The translations under genes were made by a program, and so were the position numbers. Source: Taudactylus pleione (taxonomy: Eukaryota; Chordata; Amphibia; Anura; Myobatrachidae). Taken from it: a DNA stretch of 64,000 nt. Below the pieces are notes generated by a model, which worked only from the letters and a program-made list of their open reading frames with translations, ran no database searches and was not told the DNA's origin. The stretch covers positions 248,001 through 312,000 of the forward strand of contig JAUIMM010000645.1 in NCBI GenBank assembly GCA_031769625.1, written 5' to 3'. This document shows, piece after piece, positions 42,260 to 54,654 of the stretch. Each line of letters starts with the position of its first letter. Positions within the stretch are counted from its first letter, which is position 1.

Positions 42260-44690
42260 AGTACATGTGTGTGTGTCACTGTGTGTTCATTCATACATGT
42301 CATTGTGTGTGTCATTGGGTATGTACATGTGTATATACATGTGTGTGTGTCATTGTGTATGTGCATACGTGTCATTGCTATGTGCACGTGTGTATGTGTG
42401 TCATTGTCATGTGCACGTGTGTGTATGTGTGTCATTGTTATGTGCATACGTGTGTGTGTCATTGTGCATGTGTCATTCTTTTGTGCACATGTGTGTATGT
42501 GTGTCATTGTTATGTGCACACGTGTGTGTGTGTCATTGTGTATGTGTCATTCTTTTGTGCACATGTGTGTATGTGTGTCATTGTTATGTGCACACGTGTG
42601 TATCTGTGTCATTGTTATGTGCACACGTGTATGTGTCATTGTTATGTGCACACGTGTGTGTCATTGTTATGTGCACACTTGTGTATGTGTGTCATTGTTA
42701 TGTGCACATGTGTATGTGTGTCATTGTTATGTGCACACATGTGTATGTGTGTCATTGTGTATGTGCATACATGTGTCATTGTGTATGTGTCATTGTTATG
42801 TGCACACGTGTGTATGTGTCATTGTTATGTGCACACATGTGTCATTGTTATGTGCACACAGGTGTATGTTTATCATTGTTATGTGCACACGTGTGTGTCA
42901 TTGTTATGTGCACACTTGTGTATGTGTGTCATTGTTATGTGCACACGTGTGTATGTGTGTCATTGTTATGTGCGCACGTGTGTTTCTGTGTCATAGTTAT
43001 GTGCAGATGTGTGTGTCATAGTTATGTGCACGTGTGTGTCATAGTTATGTGCACACGTGTGTGTGTGTCATTGTTATGTGCACGTGTGTCATTGTTATGT
43101 TCACACATGTCTGTGTGTCATTGTTATGTGCACACGTGTCTGTCATTGTTATGTGCACACTTGTGTATGTGTGTCATAGTAATGTGCACATGTGTGTGTG
43201 TCAGTTATGTGCACACGTGTGTGTGTGTCATAGTTATGTGCACACGTGTGTGTGTGTCATTGTTATGTGCACGTGTGTCATTGTTATGTTCACACATGTC
43301 TGTGTGTCATTGTTATGTGCACACGTGTCTGTCATTGTTATGTGCACACTTGTGTATGTGTGTCATAGTAATGTGCACATGTGTGTGTGTCAGTTATGTG
43401 CACACGTGTGTGTGTGTCATAGTTATGTGCACATGTGTGTATGTGTGTCATAGTTATGTGCACATGTGTATGTGTGTCATAGTTATGTGCACATGTGTAT
43501 GTGTGTCATAGTTATGTGCACATGTGTATGTGTGTCATAGTTATGTGCACATGTGTGTGTGTCATAGTTATGTGCACATGTGTGTGTGTCATAGTTATGT
43601 GCACATGTGTGTGTGTCATAGTTATGTGCATGTGCGTGTGTGTCATTGTTATGTGCGCACGTGTGTGTGTGTCATTGTTATGTGCGCACGTGTGTGTGTG
43701 TCATTGTTATGTGCACGTGTGTGTGTGTCATAGTTATGTGCACGTGTGTGTGTGTCATAGTTATGTGCACGTGTGTGTGTGTCATAGTTATGTGCACGTG
43801 TGTGTGTGTCATAGTTATGTGCACGTGTATGTGTGTCATTGTTATGTGCGCACGTGTGTGTGTGTGTCATTGTTATGTGCACATGTGTGTGTGTCATAGT
43901 TATGTGCACCTGTGTGTGTCATTGTTATGTGCGCACGTGTGTGTGTGTCATTGTTATGTGCGCACGTGTGTATGTGTGTCATAGTTATGTGCACGTGTGT
44001 GTGTGTCATTGTTATGTGCGCACGTGTGTGTGTGTCATTGTTATGTGCGCACGTGTGTATGTGTGTCATTGTTATGTGCGCACGTGTGTATGTGTGTCAT
44101 TGTTATGTGCGCACGTGTGTGTGTGTCATTGTTATGTGCACATGTGTGTGTGTCTGTCATTGTTATGTGCGCACGTGTGTGTGTGTCATTGTTATGTGCA
44201 CATGTGTGTGTGTCATAGTTATGTGCACGTGTGTGTGTGTCATAGTTATGTGCACACGTGTGTAAGTCTGTCATTGTTATGTGCACACGTGTGTAAGTCT
44301 GTCATTGTTATGTGCGCACGTGTGTTTGTGTGTCATTGTTATGTGCACGTGTGTGTGTGTCATAGTTATGTGCACGTGTGTGTGTGTCATAGTTATGTGC
44401 ACACGTGTGTCTGTGTGTCATTGTTATGTGCACACGTGTGTAAGTCTGTCATTGTTATGTGCGCACGTGTGTATGTGTGTCATAGTTATGTGCGCACGTG
44501 TGTGTGTCATAGTTATGTGCACGTGTGTGTGTCATAGTTATGTGCACACGTGCACGTGTGTAATTGTGACTGTGCACTTGTCTGTGTGTGTCATTGTTAT
44601 GTGCACACGTGTGTATGTGTGTCATTGGTACTGTGCACACGTGTGTGTGTGTCATTGGTACTGAGCACACGTGTATCACTGTGGCTTGTC
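42260..44690. repeat. 2.4-kb GT-rich minisatellite
   Basis: About 27-33 bp units of tgtgtgtcattgttatgtgc plus acacgtgtgta with length variation in the GT runs. The alternating purine-pyrimidine blocks (gcacacgtgtgtgtgt) are potential Z-DNA formers. Cys/Val-rich frames on both strands are artefacts. Confidence 0.96.
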
Positions 44691-44812
44691 CCTAACAATA
44701 CACAGCACAGAGCATCCCATCCATTCCCATATGTTGGTCACGTCTTGGACATGACAAGTGACTGTACCCAATAAAGGACCAAATCCATCTGTCCGTTTCC
44801 CTGGATACTCAC

Positions 44813-44928
44813 ATCTTGGCCTCCATAGTGCAGAGGTGCGCCCGGGGTCTGCAGAGCTTAATGTGGCTGCAATTCTTGGGGAGACAAATCACCTGAGTGC
44901 CTCCGACTTTGTGAGGGCAAAGCACAGT
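44813..44928 (-). CDS. Minus-strand gene, tentative first coding exon
   Basis: On the minus strand, an acceptor-like catgtcttccag is followed by 116 bases ending AAGAT|GTGAGT. The only ATG in the frame that fits the next exon is near the end (MEAK, 14 coding bases, phase 2), so most of it would be 5' UTR. An L2-like tail word (tagagtgtaagcttcaaggg) at 44945 lies just upstream. The support is phase compatibility only. Confidence 0.35.
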
Positions 44929-45004
44929 CTGGAAGACATGTTATAGAGTGTAAGCTTCAAGGGTCAGCACTGTGGAAATTCACCTTACATAGTGTACAAA
45001 TGTG

Positions 45005-46738
45005 TCACCTATAGGATATATGGTGTGCTATAGGGGATATATTGTGTATAGGATATATGGTGTGCTATAGGGGATATACTGTGTATAGGATATATGGTGT
45101 GCTATAGAGGATATACTGTGTATAGGATATATGGTGTGCTATAGAGGATATACTGTGTATAGGATATATGGTGTGCTATAGAGGATATACTGTGTATAGG
45201 ATATATGGTGTGCTATAGAGGATATATTGTGTATAGGATATATGGTGTATAGGATATATGGGGTGCTATAGAGGATATATTGTGTATAGGATATACTGTG
45301 TATAGGATATATGGTGTATAGGATATATGGGGTGCTATAGAGGATATTTGTGTATATAATATATGGTGATGTGGTGATGTATAGGATATATGGTGTGCTA
45401 TAGAGGATATACTGTGTATAGGATATATGGTGTGCTATAGAGGATATACTGTGTATAGGATATATGGTGTGCTATAGAGGATATACTGTGTATAGGATAT
45501 ATGGTGTGCTATAGAGGATATACTGTGTATAGGATATATGGTGTGCTATAGAGGATGTACTGTGTATAGGATATATGGTGTGCTATAGAGGATGTACTGT
45601 GTATAGGATATATGGTGTGCTATAGAGGATGTACTGTGTATAGGATATATGGTGTGCTATAGAGGATATATTGTGTAGAGGATATATGGTGTGTTATAGA
45701 GGATATATTGTGTATAGGATATATGGTAATGTATAGGATATATGGTGTGCTATAGAGGATATATTGTGTATAGGATATATGGTGTGCTATAGAGGATATA
45801 CTGTGTATAGGATATATGGTGTGCTATAGAGGATATACTGTGTATAGGATATATGGTGTGCTATAGAGGATATATGGTGTATAGGATATATGGTGTATAG
45901 GATATATGGTGTATAGGATATATGGGGTGCTATAGAGGATATATTGTGTATATAATATATGGTGATGTGGTGATGTATAGGATATATGGTGTGCTATAGA
46001 GGATATACTGTGTATAGGATATATGGTGTGCTATAGAGGATATACTGTGTATAGGATATATGGTGTATAGGATATATGGGGTGCTATAGAGGATATATTG
46101 TGTATATAATATATGGTGATGTGGTGATGTATAGGATATATGGTGTGCTATAGAGGATATACTGTGTTTAGGATATATGGTGTGCTATAGAGGATATACT
46201 GTGTATAGGATATATGGTGTGCTATAGAGGATATACTGTGTATAGGATATATGGTGTGCTATAGAGGATATACTGTGTATAGGATATATGGTGTGCTATA
46301 GAGGATATATTGTGTATAGAATATATGGTGTGTTAAAGAGGATATATACTGTGTATTGGATATATGGTGTGTTAAAGAGGATATATTGTGTATAGGATAT
46401 ATGGTAATGTATAGGATATATGGCGTGCTATGGAGGATATATTGTGTAGAGGATATATTGTGTATAGAATATATGGTGTGTTAAAGAGGATATATTGTGT
46501 ATAGGATATATGGTGTGCTATAGAGGATATACTGTGTATAGGATATATGGTGTGCTATAGAGGATATACTGTGTATAGGATATATGGTGTGCTATAGAGG
46601 ATATACTGTGTATAGGATATATGGTGTGCTATAGAGGATATACTGTGTATAGGATATATGGTGTGTTAAAGAGGATATATACTGTGTATTGGATATATGG
46701 TGTGTTAAAGAGGATATATTGTGTATAGGATATATATG
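45005..46738. repeat. 37-bp AT-rich minisatellite
   Basis: About 45 copies of gtgtataggatatatggtgt plus gctatagaggatatact. Variant blocks (gatgtggtgatgtatagg) recur at 45365, 45960 and 46110, indicating block duplication. Confidence 0.96.
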
Positions 46739-47310
46739 AACCAAACAGATACCTGAACCTGTATGATCAGTCCCACAGTAGTGATCAGCAGTTTGGGGTC
46801 ACGCAGATGTGGAGTATAGAATTCTAAGGTGGGAGAATTTTTCTCAATATACCCCCAATCTGAATTGTGTTAAGCCTTGCTGCATGTTTTTTACTGTGAA
46901 GTGTGTTAAAGATTGTTATCTTAAATAAATATACATATGCGCATCAGAATTTTTATTTATTATTCTTTGGGTGTCTTCCCTTGGTATGAGGGTTTATTTC
47001 TCTAGAGAAGGATAATACTCCAAAAGGGGGAACACGCTGGATAAAAAAGCTTTGTTTACTTCTATGCATTTTGAGAACAAGTCTCCATTTGGACATTTAC
47101 TCTTTCAAGCTAAAGAATCTAACGTGGAACATATAGCTTGAAGATAAACTACGTGATCTGTGGGTCTTCATTGCATTCTCCTCTACAAGACTTTATCTTT
47201 TTTCAATCCAATGTGTTGGGAAAGACAATCTATTTGAGATCAAATATTACCTAAAGACTAAAAATAATAGCGCCCACTTTCATATATTTGTTATATATAC
47301 ATATGAAGAA

Positions 47311-48546
47311 ATGGGTGAAATTTTTAAGCAAGCAGATAAAGGAGGTGGCCTGGTCATACTAAATAGAGAGGACTACATCAAAGAGGCTAATAGACTCCTA
47401 GGGGACCAAAAATCCTACACTAAATTGGATCAGGATCCCACTGTTAATTTTGTAGAAGAGCTTTGTGTAATATTAGTTGAAGCACTACATAGAGAAATAA
47501 TTACTAAGAATGAATATCAATTCCTTATCAGAAATAACTCGGTGATCCCAACGTTTTACTATCTGCCGAAAATTCATAAAGGGTTGGTCAACCCGCCAGG
47601 ACACCCAATTGTGGCAGGTATAGATTCGCTGACATCAGATGCTCTGAATATGTGGAGACATTTTTAAATAAGTATGTCTGTACATTGAGCTCATGTGTAA
47701 AAGATACCACAGCGCTATTACAGATCCTTAAAAATACACAATGGCAAGACTCATATAAATGGGCAACAGTGGATGTACAGTCATTGTACACCTCTATTCC
47801 ACATGATAAGGGCATCTTGAGTTGTCGAGAAGTAATGGATCAAGACCTAAACCTAAGTACACAGCACAAAGATTTTATCTGCCTTTTAATTAAATTTATT
47901 TTGAATCACAACTATTTTACATTTCTAGAGTCATTTTTTAGACAAATAAAAAGGTACTGCGATGGTGGGTACTGTCTTTGTTCCCAGCTTCGCCAATCTT
48001 CATATGGGGAGCTGGGAGCAGAGACATGTCTATGGGAATCAGAGTGCCAAGGACAACTTGGTACTATATGTGAGGTATATAGACGACATTCTGATTATAT
48101 GGAATGGCATGGAAATGGAGTTTATGGCATTCATGGAGGGCCTTAAATTGAATGAGTACAATTTAACATTCACATACAAATTCAGCACAACTGAGATTGA
48201 ATATTCGGATCTAGTTATTGGTAGTGATAACCAAGGCATAGTAAGTCATAATTATATCAAGAATTTCGATAGTAATAGCTATATAAATTTTAATAGCAGT
48301 CATGCAAACCATTGGAAAACTAATATTCCCTACTCACAGTTCTGCCGTATACGTAGGATCTGTAGTAGGGATAATACATATGAACAACAAATAGACATTT
48401 TCTCTGACAGATTTCAGGAGAAATGCTACCCACAGGAAGTTATACAGAAAGCGAAGGAGAGAGCCAATGCCCTAGAGAGAGACACCTTGTTGCAATATAA
48501 GGTTAAAGAACACCAAATAATGTTTGTTACACAGTATAAATCATAA
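47311..48546 (+). pseudogene. Penelope-like reverse transcriptase, two frameshifts
   Basis: Frame 1 from 47311 carries QADKGGGLVILNREDY and YYLPKIHKGL, with PPGHPIVAGIDSLTSDAL, hallmarks of the family. At about 47645 it changes to frame 3 (ETFLNKYV, KDTTALLQIL, motif A VDVQSLYTSI with Asp at 47772). At the A-run 47946-47952 it returns to frame 1 (GTVFVPSFANLHMG, then catalytic RYIDDILIIW with Asp codons at 48082 and 48085) and ends at 48546. Both catalytic motifs survive, separated by the breaks. Confidence 0.87.
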
Positions 48547-48729
48547 ATAAAAAGAAATTAAATTATGAATAAACATTGGGACATATTAAAAACATCCCAT
48601 TTTGAACCAAATTATCACTGATAGACCTTCTATAGCCTTCAGGAAGGCAAAAAATTTGAAAAATCACCTAGCACCTTAAAACCTATGGAGACAGCTACAA
48701 AACACTGGTTACAGAATAATAAGGCTTTT

Positions 48730-49094
48730 TTTAAATGCACCAGTTGCAATGTGTGTACATTTGTGAGCACTATGAATACTACATTTTCTGATTATAATTA
48801 CACCACATTTTTTACATCAAAAGTAGAATTAATTGCTTGTCTACATGGGTAATATATGTTCTAGAATGCCCATGTAAATATGTGGGGAAAAGTAAAAGAA
48901 ATATTAAAGTAAGGATACAAGAACATGTGAGAGGTATCAAAAATAAAGTAGACAATCACTCTATACCAAAACACTTTTTTAAAAATCACAATAGCAATCC
49001 CTCTGGCCTTCATTTTAAAGCCATTGAGCATGTACAATTGGGGGAAAGAGAAAAGAAAGGGAAATGTTTTGGATCTTTACCCTTAATACTATGA
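48730..49094 (+). pseudogene. Penelope-like GIY-YIG endonuclease
   Basis: A linker with a CxxCxxC motif (FFKCTSCNVCTF, about 48728-48765) is followed by VIYVLECPCKYVGKSKR, the GIY-YIG core, and IKVRIQEHVRGI with the expected Arg and His. The domain nicks target DNA for priming. A stop/frame gap separates it from the RT end at 48546, so it is not translated with it. Confidence 0.8.
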
Positions 49095-49790
49095 TGCCCT
49101 ATGGCCTAAACGAGAGCTATGAAATTACACCTTTTTTTATAACATTATGAGAATTTGAGATATATTTTTTATATGTATTTACATGTATACATCACATGGT
49201 TTATGATTCTGCTAAGTTTTAGCTATTTATTTAATTGAGAATTGTATAAATGTGGTCTATACTAAGTACAAATCTAAGTATAAATGTTGTCTATATTATT
49301 ATGAATTGTTTATTTTTAATGTTCATATTTAATATCATATACTGTGGTATAATATAGGTATATGGTGCTAAGTCATAAATTGTCTACTCACTAATAGTTC
49401 TTATCCCGGTATTTACCCATTTGATCGATAGTAATGTATTTGAGACTCTTACAAAATGGTGTCAGCCTGTGGTACAAAGGAAACTACAAGAAAATGGCCC
49501 ATAAATGTTGAAATCCACAGACATGTGGTACGGAGAGGGGTATCACTCCCGCGTGTAGAAGTGTATTAGAGAAACCTTCGTGACAGTGCATGTTCCCACG
49601 CATGGGTGGACACCTCTAGATAGTAGTAGAGATATCTCCGTAGTCCCACGGTGTTACAGATACCCCGCGCATGCGCTGATGACAGTAGAATGGCATCATA
49701 CCCCAGATATCTGGTGGAGCCCTGTTTGGCTCATAACTAATTGAGTGGTAAGCTATATAAGACCGGGATGGGTACTATTTGACTAACCAC

Positions 49791-49830
49791 CTGCCGAAGT
49801 TCAGTCTTATTGACGTAGGTGACGAAACGC
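49791..49830 (+). ncRNA. Possible hammerhead-ribozyme relic
   Basis: ctgccga (49791) resembles the ribozyme core CTGANGA with one mismatch, and cGAAAcg follows at 49823-49829 with a possible imperfect stem between. Penelope-like elements commonly carry such ribozymes. The altered core suggests loss of activity. Confidence 0.3.
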
Positions 49831-49959
49831 TTTGAGGGAAATGGGACCTCTGCTTTCCTACTTGGTTAAGCACCCAGATAAGCCTTTTGAACTTTGTTTT
49901 AAAGTAATTATAAATTGTTGTGTGTATGTAGAATAAAATTGTGTTTAATTACTACACTA

Positions 49960-50650
49960 TGTGAGCACTATCTATCTCTTCTATGTATGCCTGAGCCCTG
50001 TGTTTAGTCCAAACCTGAATAGTGAGAACGACCAGAGTGGATTCATTGAAAGATCTACTTCTACATGCTCATCTATTGGAGCTATATGGTACGCAAGTTC
50101 ACACGTGTGTGGTACTATTTCATATATATATATCTGTGAAGTGTGGTAATGGCTAACAGAGGAGGGAGCGGTCAGGTACCTGTAGTGAGAGATGGAGCCA
50201 CGCTCTTGCGGAGAGTGAGGGGCCATCTTGGAGCCCAGTCCTTTTAGTGGGTTGGCCTGGAGACAGACATGGAGAGGGCCGGGCTAAAGTATCTATCCTC
50301 CTCCTAAATAAGTTTTAAAGGTAGCATGTTGAAATACGGAGTGCACTACTGTGCTGCCTACATAAATGCTCCATTACTGAAGCATTTTACCTAACCAAGA
50401 TGGCCGCCATTTGGTCTTCTGTGTATACTGTAACTGGCGCATTTCACTGTGTATGAGCGCCACAGATTTGTACTACATACAATAACCCCAGAGACCCTGC
50501 CAGAATATCATGCATAAACCTGACACCTGGTGAAGTATCTGGGCTGTTTGGTGTGTCTGCAATTCCACTAGTGATGCTATAAACTCTGCCTATCGCCACC
50601 AAACAGCACACGCATATCAACAGAAAAGAGGGCAGCTGAGTAAGGGGAGC
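49960..50650. other. Single-copy sequence
   Basis: No coding or repeat structure is recognised, apart from a short (AT)n at 50122-50132. Confidence 0.45.
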
Positions 50651-51103
50651 AGAGCATGCCTCCCTCGACCCCCTCTGGCAGCTCTGTGACTACCTAGACC
50701 CCCTGGCAGGTCCATGCCTCCCTAGACCCCCCATGGCAGGTCCGTGCTTCCCTAGACCCCCCTGGCAGGTCTGTGCTTCCCTAGACCCCCCTGGCAGGTC
50801 TGTGCTTCCCTAGACCCCCCTGGCAGGTCTGTGCTTCCCCAGACCCCCCTGGCAGGTCTGTGCTTCCCCAGACCCCCCTGGCAGGTCTGTGCTTCCCCAG
50901 ACCCCCCTGGCAGGTCCGTGCTCTCCTAGACACCATGGGAGATCTGTGCTCTCCTGGTCCCCCTGGTAGGTTTGTGCTTCACTAGACCCCATGGTAGGTT
51001 TGTGCTTCACTAGACCCCCCCAGACAGGGCCATGCTTCCCTAGACCCCCTGGCAGATTGGTGCTTCCCTAGACCCCCTGGCAGGTCAGTGCTTCCCTAGA
51101 CCC
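50650..51103. repeat. About 21-bp minisatellite, left part
   Basis: Variable units of ctagaccccctggcaggtc plus ngtgcttcc. It continues after the LTR-like insertion at 52015. Confidence 0.93.
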
Positions 51104-52012
51104 TGTCGAAGTCAAATAATTGAATATGATCGCTTACAATTATTATCTGATGATCTGGTCGTCTATAGTCTGATGTCGAGTAAACCGGATGCTACTTTGC
51201 GTCTGCGCAATCTGATGCGCACAAATGCAAATACACCACACACATACACTGATGCACATAACGCACACACAAACTTATATGCGTACACATAGACGCTCAC
51301 ATGTGTATTCACATACATACATACGAACATATCCTATTCAATGCACAGAAGCACATATGCGAATGCATATGTATAAAATGGTTCCCATTCACAATAGTTA
51401 CTAACCAGAGTTATTAAAGGTATTTTTAACAAATGAGATCTAAGGTTTAGAACATAGTAGACATGTCATGTTTGGTATCATACTAAATCCCTGTTTATTT
51501 GCAGACTTCCGTTCCCATCGGCAAAGGAGTTGCATCTTGCGTCCGCTAGTTATGGATGATAGGGAGGAGTTATTGCATAGAATGTTAGTATCTATATGCA
51601 GTGTTGTAGTTAGTATTAACCAGTTGTTCGGTGGGAAACTACACAATGTGACCGTTTATGGACTGAGCCATGCCCCTGATGACACCGTATGAATCAACTA
51701 ATGACCAGAATATCCAGAAGCAAGAACCAATGGAAACCTGTCAACTAGTTCCTTTGTTACCATGGAACTCTGTAAGGTATATAAGCTGTGACCCGACTCC
51801 AGTGTACAGACATCCTCATTGATGACCACAGGCTTCTAGATTGATGACTATATACTGGGATCGGTGCGCATGCGTATGTATCGGCTTGTACATATTGATT
51901 GCTTTTTACTCTATTAAATATTTCATTGTTATTTTTTCTTTACATAAATAACTTTTTGTGCTTTGGAACCACACAACTGAACTGGAAAGCAATTCTTTCT
52001 TAAGCGACTTGC
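51104..52012 (+). mobile_element. Probable solo LTR inserted in a minisatellite
   Basis: About 910 bp of unrelated sequence splits the array. It begins tgtcgaagtcaaataat and ends cgacttgca, TG...CA with partly inverted ends (gaagtc/gactt). It has a promoter arrangement: CCAAT at 51727, TATATAAG at 51778 and ATTAAA at 51913, as in U3-R-U5. No internal retroviral genes are present. A clear target duplication was not found, so the ends are approximate. Confidence 0.5.
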
Positions 52013-54000
52013 AATGCAGGTCGGTGTGTTCCTAGACCCAGCTGGCAGGTCTGTGCTTCCCTAGACCCCCTGACAGGATCATTCTTCCCTAGACCCCCGG
52101 GTATGATCATGCTGCCCTAGAGCCCCTGGCAGGTCCGTGCTTCCCTAGACCCACTGGCAGGGCCTTGCTTCCCTATACCCCCTGGCAGGTCGGTGTGTCC
52201 CTAGACCCCCCCGGGCAGGTTCGTGCTTCCCTAGACCCCCTGACAGGATCATTCTTCCCTAGAATCCATGGGAGATCTGTGCTCCTAGATCCAATGGGAT
52301 AGCTTCCGTAGACCCACTGGCAGATCCTTGCTTCCCTACAGCCCCTGGCAGATCTGTGCTTCCCTACACCCTCCTAGAGCCCCTGGCAGGTTCGTGTTTC
52401 ACTAGACCCCCCATGCAGGTAGGTGCTTCCCTAGACGCCCTGGCAGGTCCGTACTTCCCTAGACCCCCAGGCATGTCAGTACTTCCTTAGCCCTCCCTAG
52501 CAGGCCAGTGTGTCCCTAGACCCACTGGCAGGTCAGTGTGTCCCTAGACCCACTGGCAGGTCAGTGTGTCCCTAGACCCCCCTGGCAGGTCTGTGCTTCG
52601 CTAGACCCCCTGGCTGGTCAGTGCTTCCCTAGACCCCTGGCAGGGCCTTGCTTCCCTAGACTCCCTGGCAGGTCAGTGCTTCCTTAGACCCCCTGGCAGA
52701 TCCATGCTTCTCTAGAGTCCCTGGCAGGCGAGTGCTTCCCTAGACCTCCTGGCAGGTCCGTGCTTCCCTAGACCCCCTGGCAGGTCGGTTTGCTTCCCTT
52801 GACCCTTGGGCAGGTCGATATTTTCCTAGACTCCATGGGAGATCTGTGCTCCTAGATTCCTTGGCAGGACTGTGCTTCCCTAGACCCACTGGCAGGTCCT
52901 TGCTTCCCAGAGCCCCTGGCAGATCTGTGCTTCCCTAGACCCTCTGGTAGGTCTGTGCTCTCCTAGACCCCCTGGTAGGTCTGTGCTTCCCTAGAGCCCC
53001 TGGTAGGTTCATGTTTCACTAGAACCCCCAGGCAGGGCCATGCTTCCCTAGACCCCCTGGCAGGTAGGTGCTTCCCTAGATCCACTTGCAGGCCCTTGCT
53101 TCCCTAGACCCCCTGGCAGGTCAGTACTTCCTTAGCCCTCCCTGGCAGGCCAGTGCTCTCTTAGACCCACTGGCAGGTCGGTGTGTCCCTAGACCCACTG
53201 ACAGGTCGGTGTGTCCCTAGACCCCCCTGGCAGGTAGGTGCTTCCCTAGACCAACTGGCAGGTCCTTGATTCCCTAGAGCCCCTGGCAGGTCAGTGCTTC
53301 CTTAGATCTCCTGGCAGGTCCATGCTTCCCTAGACTGACTGGCAGGTCCTTGCTTCCCTAGAGTCCCTGGCAGGTCAGTGCTTCCCTAGACCTCCTGGCA
53401 GGTCCATGCTTCCCTAGACCCCATGGAAGGTCCATGTTCTTCTAGACCCACTAGCAGGTCGGTATGTCCCTAGACCCCCTGGCAGGTCGGTGTGTCCCTA
53501 GACCCACTGGCAGATGTGTGCTTTCCTTGATCCCCTGGCAGGATCATGCTTTCCTAGAGCCCTTGGCAGGTCCGTGCTTCCCTAGACCCACTGGCAGGTC
53601 GGTGTGTCCCTAGACCCCCCTGGCAGGTCCGTGCTTCCCTAGAGCCCCTGGCAGGACAGTGCTTCCCTAGAGCCCCTGGCAGGTCCGTGCTTCCCTAGAG
53701 TCCCTGGCAGGTCAGTGCTTCCCTAGACCTCCTGGCAGGTCCATGCTTCCCTAGACCCCATGGAAGGTCCATGTTCTTCTAGACCCACTAGCAGGTCGGT
53801 ATGTCCCTAGACCCCCTGGCAGGTCCGTGCTTCCCTAGACCCCATGGAAGGTCCATGTTCTTCTAGACCCACTAGCAGGTCGGTATGTCCCTAGACCCCC
53901 TGGCAGGTCCGTGCTTCCCTAGACCCCCTGGCAGGTCCGTGCTTCCCTAGACTTACTGTTAGGTTGGTGTTTACCTATAGCCATGGCAGGTTGCTGCTTT
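52013..54000. repeat. About 21-bp minisatellite, right part
   Basis: About 90 irregular units of cttccctagaccccctggca plus ggtcngtg. Longer blocks (ggaaggtccatgttcttcta) are repeated at 53426, 53762 and 53847. Confidence 0.95.
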
Positions 54001-54269
54001 CCTAGATCTTTGGAGATACAACCTGGGAATGCCCCTTCTTGTAGATAAATAGCAAATCATAGGAAATGAGGACAATGATCCTGATTTGTATCAAGGTGAT
54101 GCACAATTTCTGTCATAGTTAATGTTCTATGTAATAAGCCCCATAACTTCTGCTCTTTAGTGCTGGTGACGGCAGCTTCACGTGTGTGTACGGTCTCCGT
54201 GTTATTACAACTGATCACCATAGAGAGCACTAAGTGAAAGGAAGCAATAAGCAATTAGCTCGCAGGCTC

Positions 54270-54600
54270 ATTCTTAGGTTACATAAATACATTAATTGGT
54301 GACTTTCCATCCAGTCTCAGGTTCCTGTACCGGGACTGACTCCATAATTACTGGATGCTGATGAGTCCTGATTGCATCATTTATCAGGGCGCCCAGGGTT
54401 CTATGTGCTTTCTATATAATATGTCTTCTTTTCAGACCATTAAGGTTAATATCATTTTAATTAACAACAAGCTCCCAACCCATTGGATCAGAGTGGTGGC
54501 TTCCTTCAGAGTTTCCAAAGCTGGAGGCTTTATTGGAGAAAAACAAAGTCATTAATGTGATAAATGGACGAACGATCTTTTCCTCAGCACATTTTACAGA
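54270..54600. promoter_or_regulatory. Candidate conserved non-coding element
   Basis: Single copy and AT-rich, with acattaattggtgac, ccataattactgga, atcattttaattaacaac and cccattggatc. It stands between two arrays. The assignment is inference from motif density. Confidence 0.3.
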
Positions 54601-54654
54601 TTTGCCATGCAAATACCAAAATCAAAAAGCTTACAGTCCTCATCTCCGAGACAG

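Larger units (their letters stand above)
32015..44928 (-). other. Unidentified multi-exon gene on the minus strand
   Basis: Six well-supported exons (36966-36898, 36569-36486, 36293-36186, 36107-35955, 35303-35178, 32206-32015) each have good acceptors and donors. All are exact multiples of three in phase 0 and join into one open frame ending in TAG. Two further 5' exons are tentative (44928-44813 with an ATG, 40562-40466). Their phases (2, then 0) also fit, giving a protein of roughly 285 residues plus any mini-exons. It is predominantly helical with a short charged coiled-coil-like part (KLERDWEKRLQLRRD) and has no signal peptide or membrane segment. I do not recognise the family. A faint pattern resemblance to the C-terminal helical part of TSNAXIP1-like proteins was noted but is not enough to name it. 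It converges on FAM204A. Confidence 0.7.
46870..49945 (+). mobile_element. Penelope-like retroelement (defective)
   Basis: An RT related to telomerase-type enzymes is followed by a GIY-YIG endonuclease, the order that defines Penelope-like elements. The 5' part (46870-47300) has stop-ridden coding traces only. The 3' flank has TATATAAG at 49754, the gacgaaacgc word at 49821 and AATAAA at 49932, which fit the long-terminal-repeat-like unit of these elements. No clean second copy of that unit is visible at the left end. Two frameshifts in RT make it inactive. Confidence 0.85.

Noticed and set aside
42227..44664. Cysteine-rich frames of up to 414 codons in the GT-rich region
   Set aside because: They lie wholly inside the GT-rich minisatellite and all three frames are similarly open. 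A periodicity artefact.
54355..54375. Hammerhead-like ctgatgagtcc at 54358
   Set aside because: The word matches part of a ribozyme core, but there is no GAAA at a suitable distance with a closing stem, and no element context.
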